A program made the position numbers and the translations under genes. DNA of 64,000 nt, taken from positions 186,001-250,000 of the forward strand of contig JASJAO010000001.1 in assembly GCA_030066975.1 (NCBI GenBank), written 5' to 3'. Of the stretch, positions 42,603-50,860 are shown in pieces. The first letter of the stretch is position 1; every line of letters begins with the position of its first letter. This DNA is from Henriciella sp. (GTDB taxonomy: Bacteria; Pseudomonadota; Alphaproteobacteria; Caulobacterales; Hyphomonadaceae). The notes beneath the pieces are model-generated. The model saw only the letters and a program-made list of their open reading frames with translations. It was not told the origin of the DNA and ran no database searches.

Positions 42603-43520
42603 TTAAGCACCGATTTCATCCAGATTAAACGGTGTCGTCTGGTAAACCTGGTTGATCCAGTTGCCGAACAGAAGGTGGGCATGACTACGCCAGCGGTTCT
42701 GGGGCGGCGCGCTGGTGTCATCTCCGGGGAAGTAGCCATGTGGCGGTCGGATCGGCTTTCCCGCCGCTACATCTCGTTCATACTCTTCTTTCAGCGACGT
42801 CGAGTCGTATTCGATATGGTTGAAGCAGTAGAGGTTGCGCCGACCGGGTTCGCTCAACAGGCACGGGCCAGTGAAATCACTGTCCATCAACACTTTCAGA
42901 TCTGGCACTTTCGCAATGTCCCGGCTGCGGACTTCGGTCCACCGGCTCACGGGAATTTGGAAATCATCGCTGAAACCGGAAAGGTAGGGCGAGGCCGGGT
43001 CGAGATTTCGGTGGCGATAGACCCCAAACGCTTTTTCCGCGAGTTGATGCTTCGGCACACCGTGCAGATGATACGCCGCCGCCATCGCGCCCCAGCAAAT
43101 GAAGAAGCCGGAATGGACATGGGTCTGTGTCCAGTCGAAAATCTGTGTCAGTTCGTTCCAGTAGGTCACGTCTTCAAACGGCAGGGTTTCAATCGGTGCC
43201 CCTGTGACAATAAAGCCGTCAAACTTGCGATGCTTAACATCCTGCCAGTCTTGATAAAAGCTGATCAGATGATCCTTGGGCGTGTTCTTCGGCGTATGCC
43301 CGCCGACCATGACCAAAGATAGTTCGACTTGCAGAGGTGAAGCTCCAATTAGCCGGGCAATCTGCGTCTCGGTTCGGATCTTGTTGGGCATCAAGTTCAG
43401 AAGGCCAATCTGCAGCGGGCGAATGTCCTGCCGGATCGCGTCACTATCGTTGAGGACAGCAACACCCTCCTGGACCAGCACATCGCGCGCAGGAAGCGTA
43501 TCTGGAATCTTGATCGGCAT
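42603..43520 (-). CDS. metA: Homoserine O-acyltransferase MetA (predicted acetyl-CoA type)
   Basis: This 305-residue enzyme acylates L-homoserine in the first committed step of methionine synthesis. [20 protein letters not shown] and the catalytic Cys142 in [20 protein letters not shown] are standard MetA motifs. The residue after TGAPI is Glu111. In the family, Glu here is associated with acetyl-CoA use, whereas Gly is found in succinyl-CoA enzymes such as that of E. coli. The product is therefore predicted to be O-acetylhomoserine. A SAM-II riboswitch lies in the leader, and GGAGG precedes the ATG. Confidence 0.94.
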   Translation of the reverse strand: MPIKIPDTLPARDVLVQEGVAVLNDSDAIRQDIRPLQIGLLNLMPNKIRTETQIARLIGASPLQVELSLVMVGGHTPKNTPKDHLISFYQDWQDVKHRKFDGFIVTGAPIETLPFEDVTYWNELTQIFDWTQTHVHSGFFICWGAMAAAYHLHGVPKHQLAEKAFGVYRHRNLDPASPYLSGFSDDFQIPVSRWTEVRSRDIAKVPDLKVLMDSDFTGPCLLSEPGRRNLYCFNHIEYDSTSLKEEYERDVAAGKPIRPPHGYFPGDDTSAPPQNRWRSHAHLLFGNWINQVYQTTPFNLDEIGA

Positions 43521-43822
43521 GTCGCCGCCTCCGTCTTATTCTTATCGCTATCGGAACGGCGGCTGAGGTTTGCACCCCTCTGATCTCCGCACGGCCTTTT
43601 AGCGACTTGTTTTACGTGGCTGCAAGCCGACCGGCCAAATCACCACGAGGACGGTGGAAATAGGGGAGAATGAGCGACAGGTCAATTCTGTGCATTTCCA
43701 CAAATCACGCCTCAAATTCGAAAAAGCACTGTCATTTTCGCGATTGAGAGGATCGAGCATGCTGGATCGGTTTGTCTTGTGCGGCAGCCCAAGCGCTGTC
43801 GCCAAATATAAGGACTTAACAA
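43521..43822. other. 302-bp divergent gap: metA leader and promoter of the secreted-protein gene
   Basis: The left part (43521-43593) is the metA leader between aptamer and start codon. It includes a possible hairpin GAGG...CCTC near 43564-43580 and GGAGG near 43530. The middle holds the SAM-II aptamer. The right part (43651-43822) should hold the metA promoter and that of the gene at 43823. No further gene is supported. Confidence 0.6.
43594..43650 (-). ncRNA. SAM-II riboswitch in the metA leader
   Basis: Read on the minus strand, CGTGG (43647-43643) pairs with CCACG (43619-43615) to form P1. Between and after them are the conserved SAM-II elements: TGATTTG directly after the stem strand, TTGCAGCCACGT, then AAGTCGCTAAAAGG. 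GGCC at 43636-43633 can pair with GGCC at 43596-43593 to form the pseudoknot. SAM-II aptamers are known from alphaproteobacterial metA leaders, exactly this context. The aptamer ends about 75 nt before the start codon, further than in the compact examples where it directly covers the ribosome-binding site. Confidence 0.92.
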
Positions 43823-44152
43823 ATGCGTACCTCCCAAACCCTCATCGCCGTCACTCTTACCGCGTTCGCCATGTCACTCGCCCCTGCCGTAGCGGAGTCA
43901 CCAGAGTCCGAAACGGTCACGTTCGAAATCGAGATGGAAGCCCCGGCTTCGGATATCTACGACACCATCCGCCAGCAGGCCTGGACCGCTTGCGCGCCAG
44001 AGCGTCTTTCCAGCTCTGTGACCACCCGCGCAAATGTACAGCGCCGGTGTCAGAACCGTCTGGTCAGACGTGTCGTTGCGTCGCTGGGCGAACCAGCTGT
44101 GACGGAACAAGCCCGTCTGAACGGCGTGACGATTATCGGCAACGGTTCCTAA
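43823..44152 (+). CDS. UrcA-like small secreted protein
   Basis: This 109-residue protein has a Sec signal peptide (LIAVTLTAFAMSLAPAVAES). The mature part has the UrcA-like layout: a short beta strand, then IYDTIRQQAWTACAPERLS and a helix RRCQNRLVRRVVASLGEPAV with two cysteines that probably form a disulfide. UrcA-like proteins are common in Sphingomonadales and Caulobacterales; their function is unknown. The resemblance is by pattern only. It is a single gene, divergent from metA. Confidence 0.72.
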   Translation: MRTSQTLIAVTLTAFAMSLAPAVAESPESETVTFEIEMEAPASDIYDTIRQQAWTACAPERLSSSVTTRANVQRRCQNRLVRRVVASLGEPAVTEQARLNGVTIIGNGS

Positions 44153-44226
44153 TTTGGAGATTGAAGACATTCGCGTCGGGGCGTCTAAAAGTCCCGGCGC
44201 GGCTCGTTACATAGGTTAGCAGGATA

Positions 44227-44829
44227 TCAGCTGAGATCGGTCGGTAGGCTATCAATGCTGTCATCTACGAACTCGGCGATGACAGCGGTCTCTTTTCGCT
44301 TTGCCAGCTCCAGCATAGTGAGGTGGTAGATATCCCGGGCGTGGCGTACACCGCTTAAAGCGCCCATTATGACCACATAAGACATCAACATAGCGATGAC
44401 AAAAACGGTGACCGCAAACAAAGCCAAGCTGCCCTCGTAGCTGTCGGCCAAGAACCGATAAAGACCATTCTCCAGAATCTGATTGATCACCACGGCGAGG
44501 GTCAGGGGAACAGTGAAGTTTGCCACTGCGGTGAAGCGAAACGCTGCCTCGGCTTGATCCTTATTAACGTAAGCTATGGCTTTGAAAGCCTGCAGGTCAA
44601 ACACGTCTAAGTTACCGAGTTGCGCCATCAGCCACTGCGCATGTTTCGAGCGTTGTAGCACCTCGACCCGCCGTCCGCCGAGTCGGTCGCTTAGACCCAT
44701 GCCCTGCAAGGACGCGTTGAGCGAGAAAAAAGTATATCTCGTCGAGTATTTTCTCTGCACCTCACTCCATAGCGCTTCGGCGGGTGAGGCTCGGGGTACT
44801 GCATCTGAAGGCGGGTCTACATCATCCAT
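44227..44829 (-). CDS. Membrane protein of unknown function with two central helices
   Basis: I do not recognise this 200-residue protein. An N-terminal soluble region (LWSEVQRKYSTRYTFFSLN, SDRLGGRRVEVLQRSKHA) precedes two membrane helices (about 103-123 and 135-160; FTVPLTLAVVINQIL and LALFAVTVFVIAMLMSYVVI). A short cytosolic tail (RHARDIYHLTMLELAKRKET) follows. No signal peptide is seen. It is a lone gene between an UrcA-like gene and a beta-oxidation pair, with gaps on both sides. Its base composition looks slightly less GC-biased than its neighbours, which could reflect acquisition, but I did not compute this. Confidence 0.65.
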   Translation of the reverse strand: MDDVDPPSDAVPRASPAEALWSEVQRKYSTRYTFFSLNASLQGMGLSDRLGGRRVEVLQRSKHAQWLMAQLGNLDVFDLQAFKAIAYVNKDQAEAAFRFTAVANFTVPLTLAVVINQILENGLYRFLADSYEGSLALFAVTVFVIAMLMSYVVIMGALSGVRHARDIYHLTMLELAKRKETAVIAEFVDDSIDSLPTDLS

Positions 44830-44901
44830 TGCTCAAGTCTTCCATAACCTCGCCACAAGAGCCAAAGCAGTGTCGGCCAGAAGGGGGTATCCTGTCTGGC
44901 A

Positions 44902-45714
44902 TCACTCCCCCGTCAGGTTCGGTTTGCGCTTTTCGCGAAACGCATCCACGGCCTCTTTCCGGTCATCCATATAGTTGGAGACGCTTTCCCACCCAATCGC
45001 AGCGTCCATCATTTGCGCCGCGAGCGCGCGCAGTGGAATATTCGCCACGGTCTTGGTCCAGCGCACCGCCCATCGGGGATTTCCCTGCAGCTTGGCAATC
45101 ATTTCGGCGACTTTGGCGTCGAGTTCATCGCCGGGGACGGCATAGTTGATCAGGCCGAGGTCCTTGGCTTCTGCCGCGCTCAGCATATCGCCGGTCATCA
45201 GCAGTTCTTTGGCTTTGGCAAACCCGACAAGCTGTGGCCAGATCAGCGCGCCGCCATCGCCAGCGACCAGCCCGACTTTCACATGCGGGTCCCCAATCAC
45301 GGCTTTTTCATCGGCGATAATGATGTCGCAAAGCAGGGCAATAGTGGCCCCCAGGCCGGCGGCTGCACCATTCAGGCGACAGATGATCGGCTTCTCCATC
45401 TCCAGGATGGATGAAACAATGCGCTTGGCTTCCCAGGCGATGTCGCGAAACTTGGACGGGTCGGAGATCTGCTCGTCAAACCAGTCGAAATCGCCGCCCG
45501 CACAAAAGGCGCGCCCTTTGGCGGTCAGGACAATGATGTCACTATGGCTATCACGCTGAAGGTCGGCAAAGACTTTGCCGAACTCTTCATGCATCGCAGC
45601 ATCGACGCCGTTCACGGGGTGGTCAGACGTGATCGCGGCGGTCAGAACTTTGCCGTCACGTTCAAAGGTGAACCGGGAGTAGGTCTCTTCGATGATGTCG
45701 AACGGAGTGGTCAT
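44902..45714 (-). CDS. Enoyl-CoA hydratase/isomerase family protein
   Basis: This 270-residue crotonase-fold protein probably hydrates an enoyl-CoA. The oxyanion-hole motifs are AFCAGGDFDWF and RLNGAAAGLGATIALLCDIIIADEKAV. IGDPHVKVGLVAGDGGALIWPQLVG carries the usual Asp/Glu region, although in this sequence the second catalytic Glu position reads as part of LVAGDGG. It overlaps the upstream reductase by 4 bp (ATGA) and is therefore coupled to it. The pair most likely handles an unusual acyl-CoA in beta-oxidation. Substrate is unknown. Confidence 0.9.
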   Translation of the reverse strand: MTTPFDIIEETYSRFTFERDGKVLTAAITSDHPVNGVDAAMHEEFGKVFADLQRDSHSDIIVLTAKGRAFCAGGDFDWFDEQISDPSKFRDIAWEAKRIVSSILEMEKPIICRLNGAAAGLGATIALLCDIIIADEKAVIGDPHVKVGLVAGDGGALIWPQLVGFAKAKELLMTGDMLSAAEAKDLGLINYAVPGDELDAKVAEMIAKLQGNPRWAVRWTKTVANIPLRALAAQMMDAAIGWESVSNYMDDRKEAVDAFREKRKPNLTGE

Positions 45715-46739
45715 GCCTCATCCCCCACTTTGACAACGCGGCGACCGAAATTCTCTCCGCGAAACAGACCGCAGAAGGCTTCGGGCATCGCTTCGATGCC
45801 TTCAAAGCGCTCTTCTTTCAGCTTTAATTGGCCTTTAGTGATCAAGCCCGCCATTTCGTTCAGCGCGGTCGGGAAGTGACGCATGAAATCAAACACGACG
45901 AGCCCCTGCATCATCACACGATGGGTAATGAATGGCTTTGTGTTGACGATGCCGGGCGTTTCTTCCGGGGTCAAATTGTAGTCTGCCACCTGCCCGGAGA
46001 CGCAAATGCGTCCGTTCAGACGCATCATCGGCAAAACCCGATTGATCATCGCATTCCCGACATTGTCGAACAGCACATCAACCCCCTTGGGCATGGCCTC
46101 GCGGATTGCGGCGTCGAGATCTGGAACCGCCTTATAATTGATCGCGTGATCGAACCCGGCTTCCTCGACCAGCCACTGACACTTGGTATCACTGCCAGCA
46201 ATCCCGACCACCTGTTCAGCGCCCCCGGCTTTGGCCAGCTGCCCAGCGGTTGCCCCGACAGGCCCCGCCGCCGATGTGACGAGCACGCGGTCCCCGGCTT
46301 TGAAACCGGCAACGGCCTTCAGACCGAACCAGGCGGTCAGGCCCGGCACGCCCAGGACGCCAATCCACAGTGATAAAGGGAGCGGAACAGCGTCCGCGAC
46401 TTTCCCGATGAAGCCTTTGCCATTCTGGATCGTATGCGTGCGCCATCCACCGGCGCAGAAGACCTTTGTGCCAACAGGATAGTCCGGGTTCTCCGACAGA
46501 TCGACGACCCCAACGCTGAACCCGTCAATGGCCTTTCCAAGTGGAAGCGCCCCGGCATAGCTGTCGGTGCCTGACAGCCGCGAGCGCGTGCCCGGATCGA
46601 CCGAATTGAAGATGTGCCGGACCCGAAATTGTCCCTCGTTCGGAATAGGCGCGTCTTTCGTTTCAACCTTGAAGTCCGAAAGTTTGGGAGGACCATCGCA
46701 ATATGTGGCCAGTGATACCTGCTGCATTTGTTCGGCCAT
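45711..46739 (-). CDS. Zinc-independent MDR-family NADP-dependent oxidoreductase
   Basis: This 342-residue medium-chain reductase belongs to the group that includes leukotriene B4 12-hydroxydehydrogenase, curcumin reductase and YncB. The nucleotide-binding motif is [20 protein letters not shown] (AAGPVG in place of GxGxxG). [18 protein letters not shown] and [20 protein letters not shown] are typical. No zinc-ligand cysteines are present. It should reduce an alpha,beta-unsaturated carbonyl with NADPH. Translation starts behind AAGGAG and ends in a 4-bp overlap with the enoyl-CoA hydratase. Confidence 0.9.
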   Translation of the reverse strand: MAEQMQQVSLATYCDGPPKLSDFKVETKDAPIPNEGQFRVRHIFNSVDPGTRSRLSGTDSYAGALPLGKAIDGFSVGVVDLSENPDYPVGTKVFCAGGWRTHTIQNGKGFIGKVADAVPLPLSLWIGVLGVPGLTAWFGLKAVAGFKAGDRVLVTSAAGPVGATAGQLAKAGGAEQVVGIAGSDTKCQWLVEEAGFDHAINYKAVPDLDAAIREAMPKGVDVLFDNVGNAMINRVLPMMRLNGRICVSGQVADYNLTPEETPGIVNTKPFITHRVMMQGLVVFDFMRHFPTALNEMAGLITKGQLKLKEERFEGIEAMPEAFCGLFRGENFGRRVVKVGDEA

Positions 46740-47023
46740 GCCATCTCCTTTTCGTCTCTATCGACAGGATATGGCGCAGAATGACAGGTAAAGACCAGTG
46801 CGTACGTCGGGAGACCTTGGTGAAACGGCCTTCAATGTCGGAAACGATCGTCTGCACGCCGTCCGTCGAAGCCGCGTGCGTGACTAAAACCCGACCTGCA
46901 TCTGGGCAAAACTCACCGTTTAGAAAAAACATACATTCTTTGCTGCTGTGGCAGTTGTGGGTTTGGTTAAGATTGCCTAATGGGTCCCTCGTTTGTTTCG
47001 TATCCGCGGCAGAGGGACATATA

Positions 47024-47926
47024 GTGGCAGAACTTACCCACCTCGATCGGCTTGAAGCCGAGAGTATCCACATCATGCGCGAAGTGATTTCCGACGCTGA
47101 AAACCCCGTGATGCTTTACTCGGTCGGCAAAGACAGTGCGGTCATGCTTCACCTGGCGATGAAAGCTTTTTATCCAAGCGTGCCGCCGTTTCCGTTGATG
47201 CATGTCGACACGACCTGGAAGTTCAAGGAAATGATCGCATTTCGAGACCGCAAGGCGGCGGAAATCGGCATGGATCTGATTGTCCACACCAATCAGGATG
47301 GCGTTGAACAGGGCGTCGGTCCGTTCACGCATGGATCTTCGCTGCACACTGACATTATGAAAACCACGGCGCTGAAACAGGCTTTGAACAAGTACAAGTT
47401 CGATCTCGCCTTCGGCGGCGCGCGACGTGACGAAGAAAAGTCCCGTGCCAAAGAACGGATCTGTTCCTTCCGAACCGCTGAACATCGCTGGGACCCCAAA
47501 AACCAGCGCCCAGAGCTTTGGAGCCTTTATAATACGCGGATCCGGAAAGGCGAAAGCATACGCTGTTTCCCGCTATCGAATTGGACCGAGCTCGATATCT
47601 GGCAGTACATTCGCAAGGAGAATATCGAGATCGTCCCCCTCTATTATGCCGCCAAACGCCCTGTAGTCGAATGGGAAGGCAGTCAGATCATGGTGGACGA
47701 TGATCGCGTCCCAGAAGCGCTGCGTGTCACCGCCGTCGAGAAATATGTGCGGTTCCGTACGCTAGGATGCTACCCGCTGACAGGTGCAGTCGAAAGCCGA
47801 GCCGATACGCTTGAAGACATCATTCAGGAAATGCTTCTCACCACATCATCGGAGCGCCAGGGCCGCACGATTGACCGCGACCAGGCCGCCTCGATGGAGA
47901 AGAAGAAGCAAGAGGGCTATTTTTAA
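47024..47926 (+). CDS. cysD: Sulfate adenylyltransferase subunit 2 (CysD)
   Basis: This 300-residue ATP-pyrophosphatase-like subunit makes APS from sulfate and ATP with the GTPase subunit CysN. The PP-loop is [20 protein letters not shown], and [19 protein letters not shown] (read as [10 protein letters not shown]) with [15 protein letters not shown] are diagnostic. GTG 47024 is chosen: it gives the standard start [20 protein letters not shown], and GAGGGA lies just upstream. The frame is open for 107 codons further upstream but reads into the divergent gap. The stop overlaps the ATG of cysNC (TAATG). Confidence 0.95.
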   Translation: MAELTHLDRLEAESIHIMREVISDAENPVMLYSVGKDSAVMLHLAMKAFYPSVPPFPLMHVDTTWKFKEMIAFRDRKAAEIGMDLIVHTNQDGVEQGVGPFTHGSSLHTDIMKTTALKQALNKYKFDLAFGGARRDEEKSRAKERICSFRTAEHRWDPKNQRPELWSLYNTRIRKGESIRCFPLSNWTELDIWQYIRKENIEIVPLYYAAKRPVVEWEGSQIMVDDDRVPEALRVTAVEKYVRFRTLGCYPLTGAVESRADTLEDIIQEMLLTTSSERQGRTIDRDQAASMEKKKQEGYF

Positions 47927-49830
47927 TGTCACATCAGTCTGACCTGATTGCTGAAGATATCTCAGCCTATCTTGAAGCGCACGAGAACAAGTCCCTGTTG
48001 CGGTTCATCACTTGCGGCAGCGTAGATGACGGCAAATCCACCCTGATCGGCCGTCTACTCTACGACTCCAAGATGATTTTTGAAGATCAACTGGACGCAC
48101 TTGAAACCGATTCCAAGAAACATGGCACACAGGGCGACCAGATCGATTTTGCACTGCTCGTGGATGGCCTTGCGGCTGAGCGCGAGCAAGGCATCACAAT
48201 TGACGTTGCCTATCGGTTCTTCTCAACCGACAAGCGGAAATTCATCGTCGCCGATACGCCAGGCCATGAGCAATACACGCGCAACATGGCGACTGGCGCC
48301 TCAACCGCTGATCTTGCGATCCTGATGATCGACGCCCGCAAAGGCATCCTCACGCAGACCCGACGCCACAGCTTCATCGCGAGCTCGCTTGGGATCCGGA
48401 AGCTGGTTCTGGCGATCAACAAGATGGACCTCGTGGAATACGACGAGGCGATCTACAACAATATCGAACAGGACTTTCTGGAATTCGCTCAGGAACTGAA
48501 TGCCGGGATTGAGATCCAGGCCATTCCAATGTCAGCGCTCGCCGGTGACAACATCACCAGCAATTCGGCGAACACACCTTGGTACAGTGGTCCTGCCCTG
48601 ATGGAATATCTTGAAACCGTTCCGGTTGGGGATGAGCGTATGGCGGCCCCGTTCCGGATGCCGGTGCAGTGGGTGAACCGCCCGAACCTCGACTTTCGCG
48701 GATTCTCCGGTCAGATCGCGTCCGGCACCATCAAGCCGGGCGACCGGATCAAGACCCTGCCCAGCGCCAAGGAGACCACGGTTGAGCGCGTTGTTGTTCA
48801 CGGCGGTGATCTTAAAGAAGCTGTCGCAGGTCAGTCTGTGACGCTGACCTTCGCAGACGAAGTCGATACGTCCCGCGGCGATGTGATCTGCGCGGCGAGT
48901 GAGCCCGCAGAAGTCGCTGATCAGTTCCAGGCCCGCATTCTCTGGATGTCTGATGATGCGATGCTGCCAGGGCGCCGTTACATTATGAAAATGGGTTCAA
49001 AGTCTGTGACAGCTCTGGTCTCAGGCCTGAAATACCAGATCGATGTGAACACGCTGCAGGACAAGCCCGGCAAGACGCTGGCGCTAAATGAAGTTGGCGT
49101 GTGTACACTCGGCCTGGATCAGCCAATTGCGTTCGACCCTTATGACATCAACCGAGAGACCGGCGGGTTTATCCTGATCGATCGGCTCACCAACAATACG
49201 GTCGGCCTTGGTTTGCTCGACTTCGCGCTGCGCCGTGCAGGCAACATTCACTGGCAGGCGCTTGATGTTGATCGAGAGACCTTGGCCGAGCAAAAAGAGC
49301 AGAAGCCTGCCGTGCTCTGGTTTACCGGCCTCTCCGGCTCGGGCAAATCCACGATCGCAAACGCGCTTCAGAAGAAGCTCTACTCTATGGGTAAGCACAC
49401 TTTCGTGCTCGATGGCGACAATGTCCGCCATGGCCTGAACCGCGACCTCGGTTTCACGGACGAGGACCGGGTGGAGAATATTCGCCGGGTGTCCAATGTC
49501 GCCAAGCTGATGAGCGATGCAGGCCTCATAACGCTGGTCAGCTTCATCTCGCCGTTCCGTTCGGAACGCCGCATGGCACGCAACATGATGACGGACGGCG
49601 AGTTCGTCGAAATTCATGTCGATACGCCCCTCGATGTCGCCGAACAGCGCGACGTGAAAGGCCTCTACAAGCGCGCCCGGGCTGGCGAGATCAAGAATTT
49701 CACCGGCATCGACAGCCCCTATGAACCGCCACAATCCCCTGAAATCACGATCAATACAGTCAACTCGACCGCCGAAGAAGGCGCCGATCAGATTGTCAAA
49801 TGGATGCAGGACAAAGGCTTCTTCAGCTAG
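47926..49830 (+). CDS. cysN: Bifunctional sulfate adenylyltransferase subunit 1/APS kinase (CysNC)
   Basis: This 634-residue fusion activates sulfate to PAPS. The N-terminal CysN GTPase (about 1-440) shows G1 [20 protein letters not shown]3 [16 protein letters not shown] and G4 NKMDL. The C-terminal APS kinase (about 450-634) has the P-loop [17 protein letters not shown] near residue 465 and [16 protein letters not shown]. It overlaps cysD by one base. PAPS can feed sulfite formation or sulfotransferases. No cysH or sulfotransferase is nearby, so the sink is not defined by this window. Confidence 0.96.
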   Translation: MSHQSDLIAEDISAYLEAHENKSLLRFITCGSVDDGKSTLIGRLLYDSKMIFEDQLDALETDSKKHGTQGDQIDFALLVDGLAAEREQGITIDVAYRFFSTDKRKFIVADTPGHEQYTRNMATGASTADLAILMIDARKGILTQTRRHSFIASSLGIRKLVLAINKMDLVEYDEAIYNNIEQDFLEFAQELNAGIEIQAIPMSALAGDNITSNSANTPWYSGPALMEYLETVPVGDERMAAPFRMPVQWVNRPNLDFRGFSGQIASGTIKPGDRIKTLPSAKETTVERVVVHGGDLKEAVAGQSVTLTFADEVDTSRGDVICAASEPAEVADQFQARILWMSDDAMLPGRRYIMKMGSKSVTALVSGLKYQIDVNTLQDKPGKTLALNEVGVCTLGLDQPIAFDPYDINRETGGFILIDRLTNNTVGLGLLDFALRRAGNIHWQALDVDRETLAEQKEQKPAVLWFTGLSGSGKSTIANALQKKLYSMGKHTFVLDGDNVRHGLNRDLGFTDEDRVENIRRVSNVAKLMSDAGLITLVSFISPFRSERRMARNMMTDGEFVEIHVDTPLDVAEQRDVKGLYKRARAGEIKNFTGIDSPYEPPQSPEITINTVNSTAEEGADQIVKWMQDKGFFS

Positions 49831-49913
49831 GGCAAGCAACCGAGTTCGGATTTCCCCTTGCGCTTCCCCGGCGAGACCGCCTCTAGAACGGTCTTGCAGA
49901 TTGGGAGAGTGAC

Positions 49914-50852
49914 ATGGCGCTTCAAACCCGCATCACCGAGATGCTCGGCATTGAGAAACCGATTATTCAGGCCGCCATGGGCTGGATCGCGCGGTCGCCT
50001 CTGTCTTCGGCGTTCTCAAATGCCGGTGGGATGGGGATTATCGAGACCTCATCAGGCGAACTCGACGCCATTCGCGGTGAAATCACCAAAATGCGTGAGC
50101 TGACGGACAAGCCCTTCGGCGTGAATGTCGCGCAGGCTTTTGTCCGTGATCCAGGCATTGTTCAGTTCATCATCGACAATGGCGTGAAGTTCGTGACGAC
50201 CTCTGCCGGAAACCCGAAAAAGTATACCGGCCAGCTGAAAGAAGCGGGTCTGACTGTGTTTCACGTCGTGCCGTCACTGAAGGCCGCGCTCGGCGCGATT
50301 GAGGCTGGCGTGGATGGCCTGATCGTTGAGGGCGGCGAAGGCGGCGGGTTTAAAAACCCCAAGGATGTTGCCTCAATGGTGCTTATCCCACAGGTCTGCG
50401 AAGCCGTGGACGTGCCGGTTGTTGCGGCTGGCGGGATCATGGATGGCGGTTCCATGGCGGCGGCCTTTGCCCTGGGCGCAGAAGGCGTCCTGATGGGCAC
50501 GCGTATTCTTTCAAGCGCGGAGAGCCCGGTTCATCAGAACTGGAAAGACGCGATCGTCAACGCCGATGCCACCGACACCGTGTTTCTCAACCGGGACGGT
50601 CCCGGCCCTGCCCTGCGCGCCCTGCGAACCGAGCGCACGACCCGAATTGAGCAAGAAGGCGTTGAGAATATCTTTGGCGAGTTTGCCGGAACGCAGGATG
50701 TCTATTTCGGCGGCGATCTGGAAGCGGGCATCGCGCTCACCGGTCAGGTGGCTGGACGCATAAAGCAGGTCCGCCCGGTCGCTGACATTCTCAACGAAAC
50801 CATGGAACAATTCGAAGCCACGGTAGCACGGCTGGCCAATCTCAAAACCTGA
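49914..50852 (+). CDS. Nitronate monooxygenase/NAD(P)H-dependent flavin oxidoreductase family
   Basis: This 312-residue FMN-binding TIM barrel is of the 2-nitropropane dioxygenase/FabK-like family. Motifs are KPIIQAAMGWIARSPLSSAF, FGVNVAQAFVRDPGIVQFI, EGGEGGGFKNPKDVASMVLI and VPVVAAGGIMDGGSMAAAFAL with GAEGVLMGTRIL. The phosphate-binding loops AAGGI and MGTR are intact. In many alphaproteobacteria such proteins act on acyl-CoA or unknown substrates, so the nitronate role is uncertain. It is a single gene after cysNC, convergent with ftsK. Confidence 0.88.
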   Translation: MALQTRITEMLGIEKPIIQAAMGWIARSPLSSAFSNAGGMGIIETSSGELDAIRGEITKMRELTDKPFGVNVAQAFVRDPGIVQFIIDNGVKFVTTSAGNPKKYTGQLKEAGLTVFHVVPSLKAALGAIEAGVDGLIVEGGEGGGFKNPKDVASMVLIPQVCEAVDVPVVAAGGIMDGGSMAAAFALGAEGVLMGTRILSSAESPVHQNWKDAIVNADATDTVFLNRDGPGPALRALRTERTTRIEQEGVENIFGEFAGTQDVYFGGDLEAGIALTGQVAGRIKQVRPVADILNETMEQFEATVARLANLKT

Positions 50853-50860
50853 ACGACCTG

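Noticed and set aside
44153-44226. GC-rich imperfect hairpin after the UrcA-like gene as a terminator
   Set aside because: The stem is interrupted and no T-tract follows on either strand.
46703-47023. Open frame extending cysD upstream by 107 codons
   Set aside because: The conserved CysD sequence begins at GTG 47024 with a good ribosome-binding site. The extension reads through the divergent promoter gap and over the start of the reductase gene.
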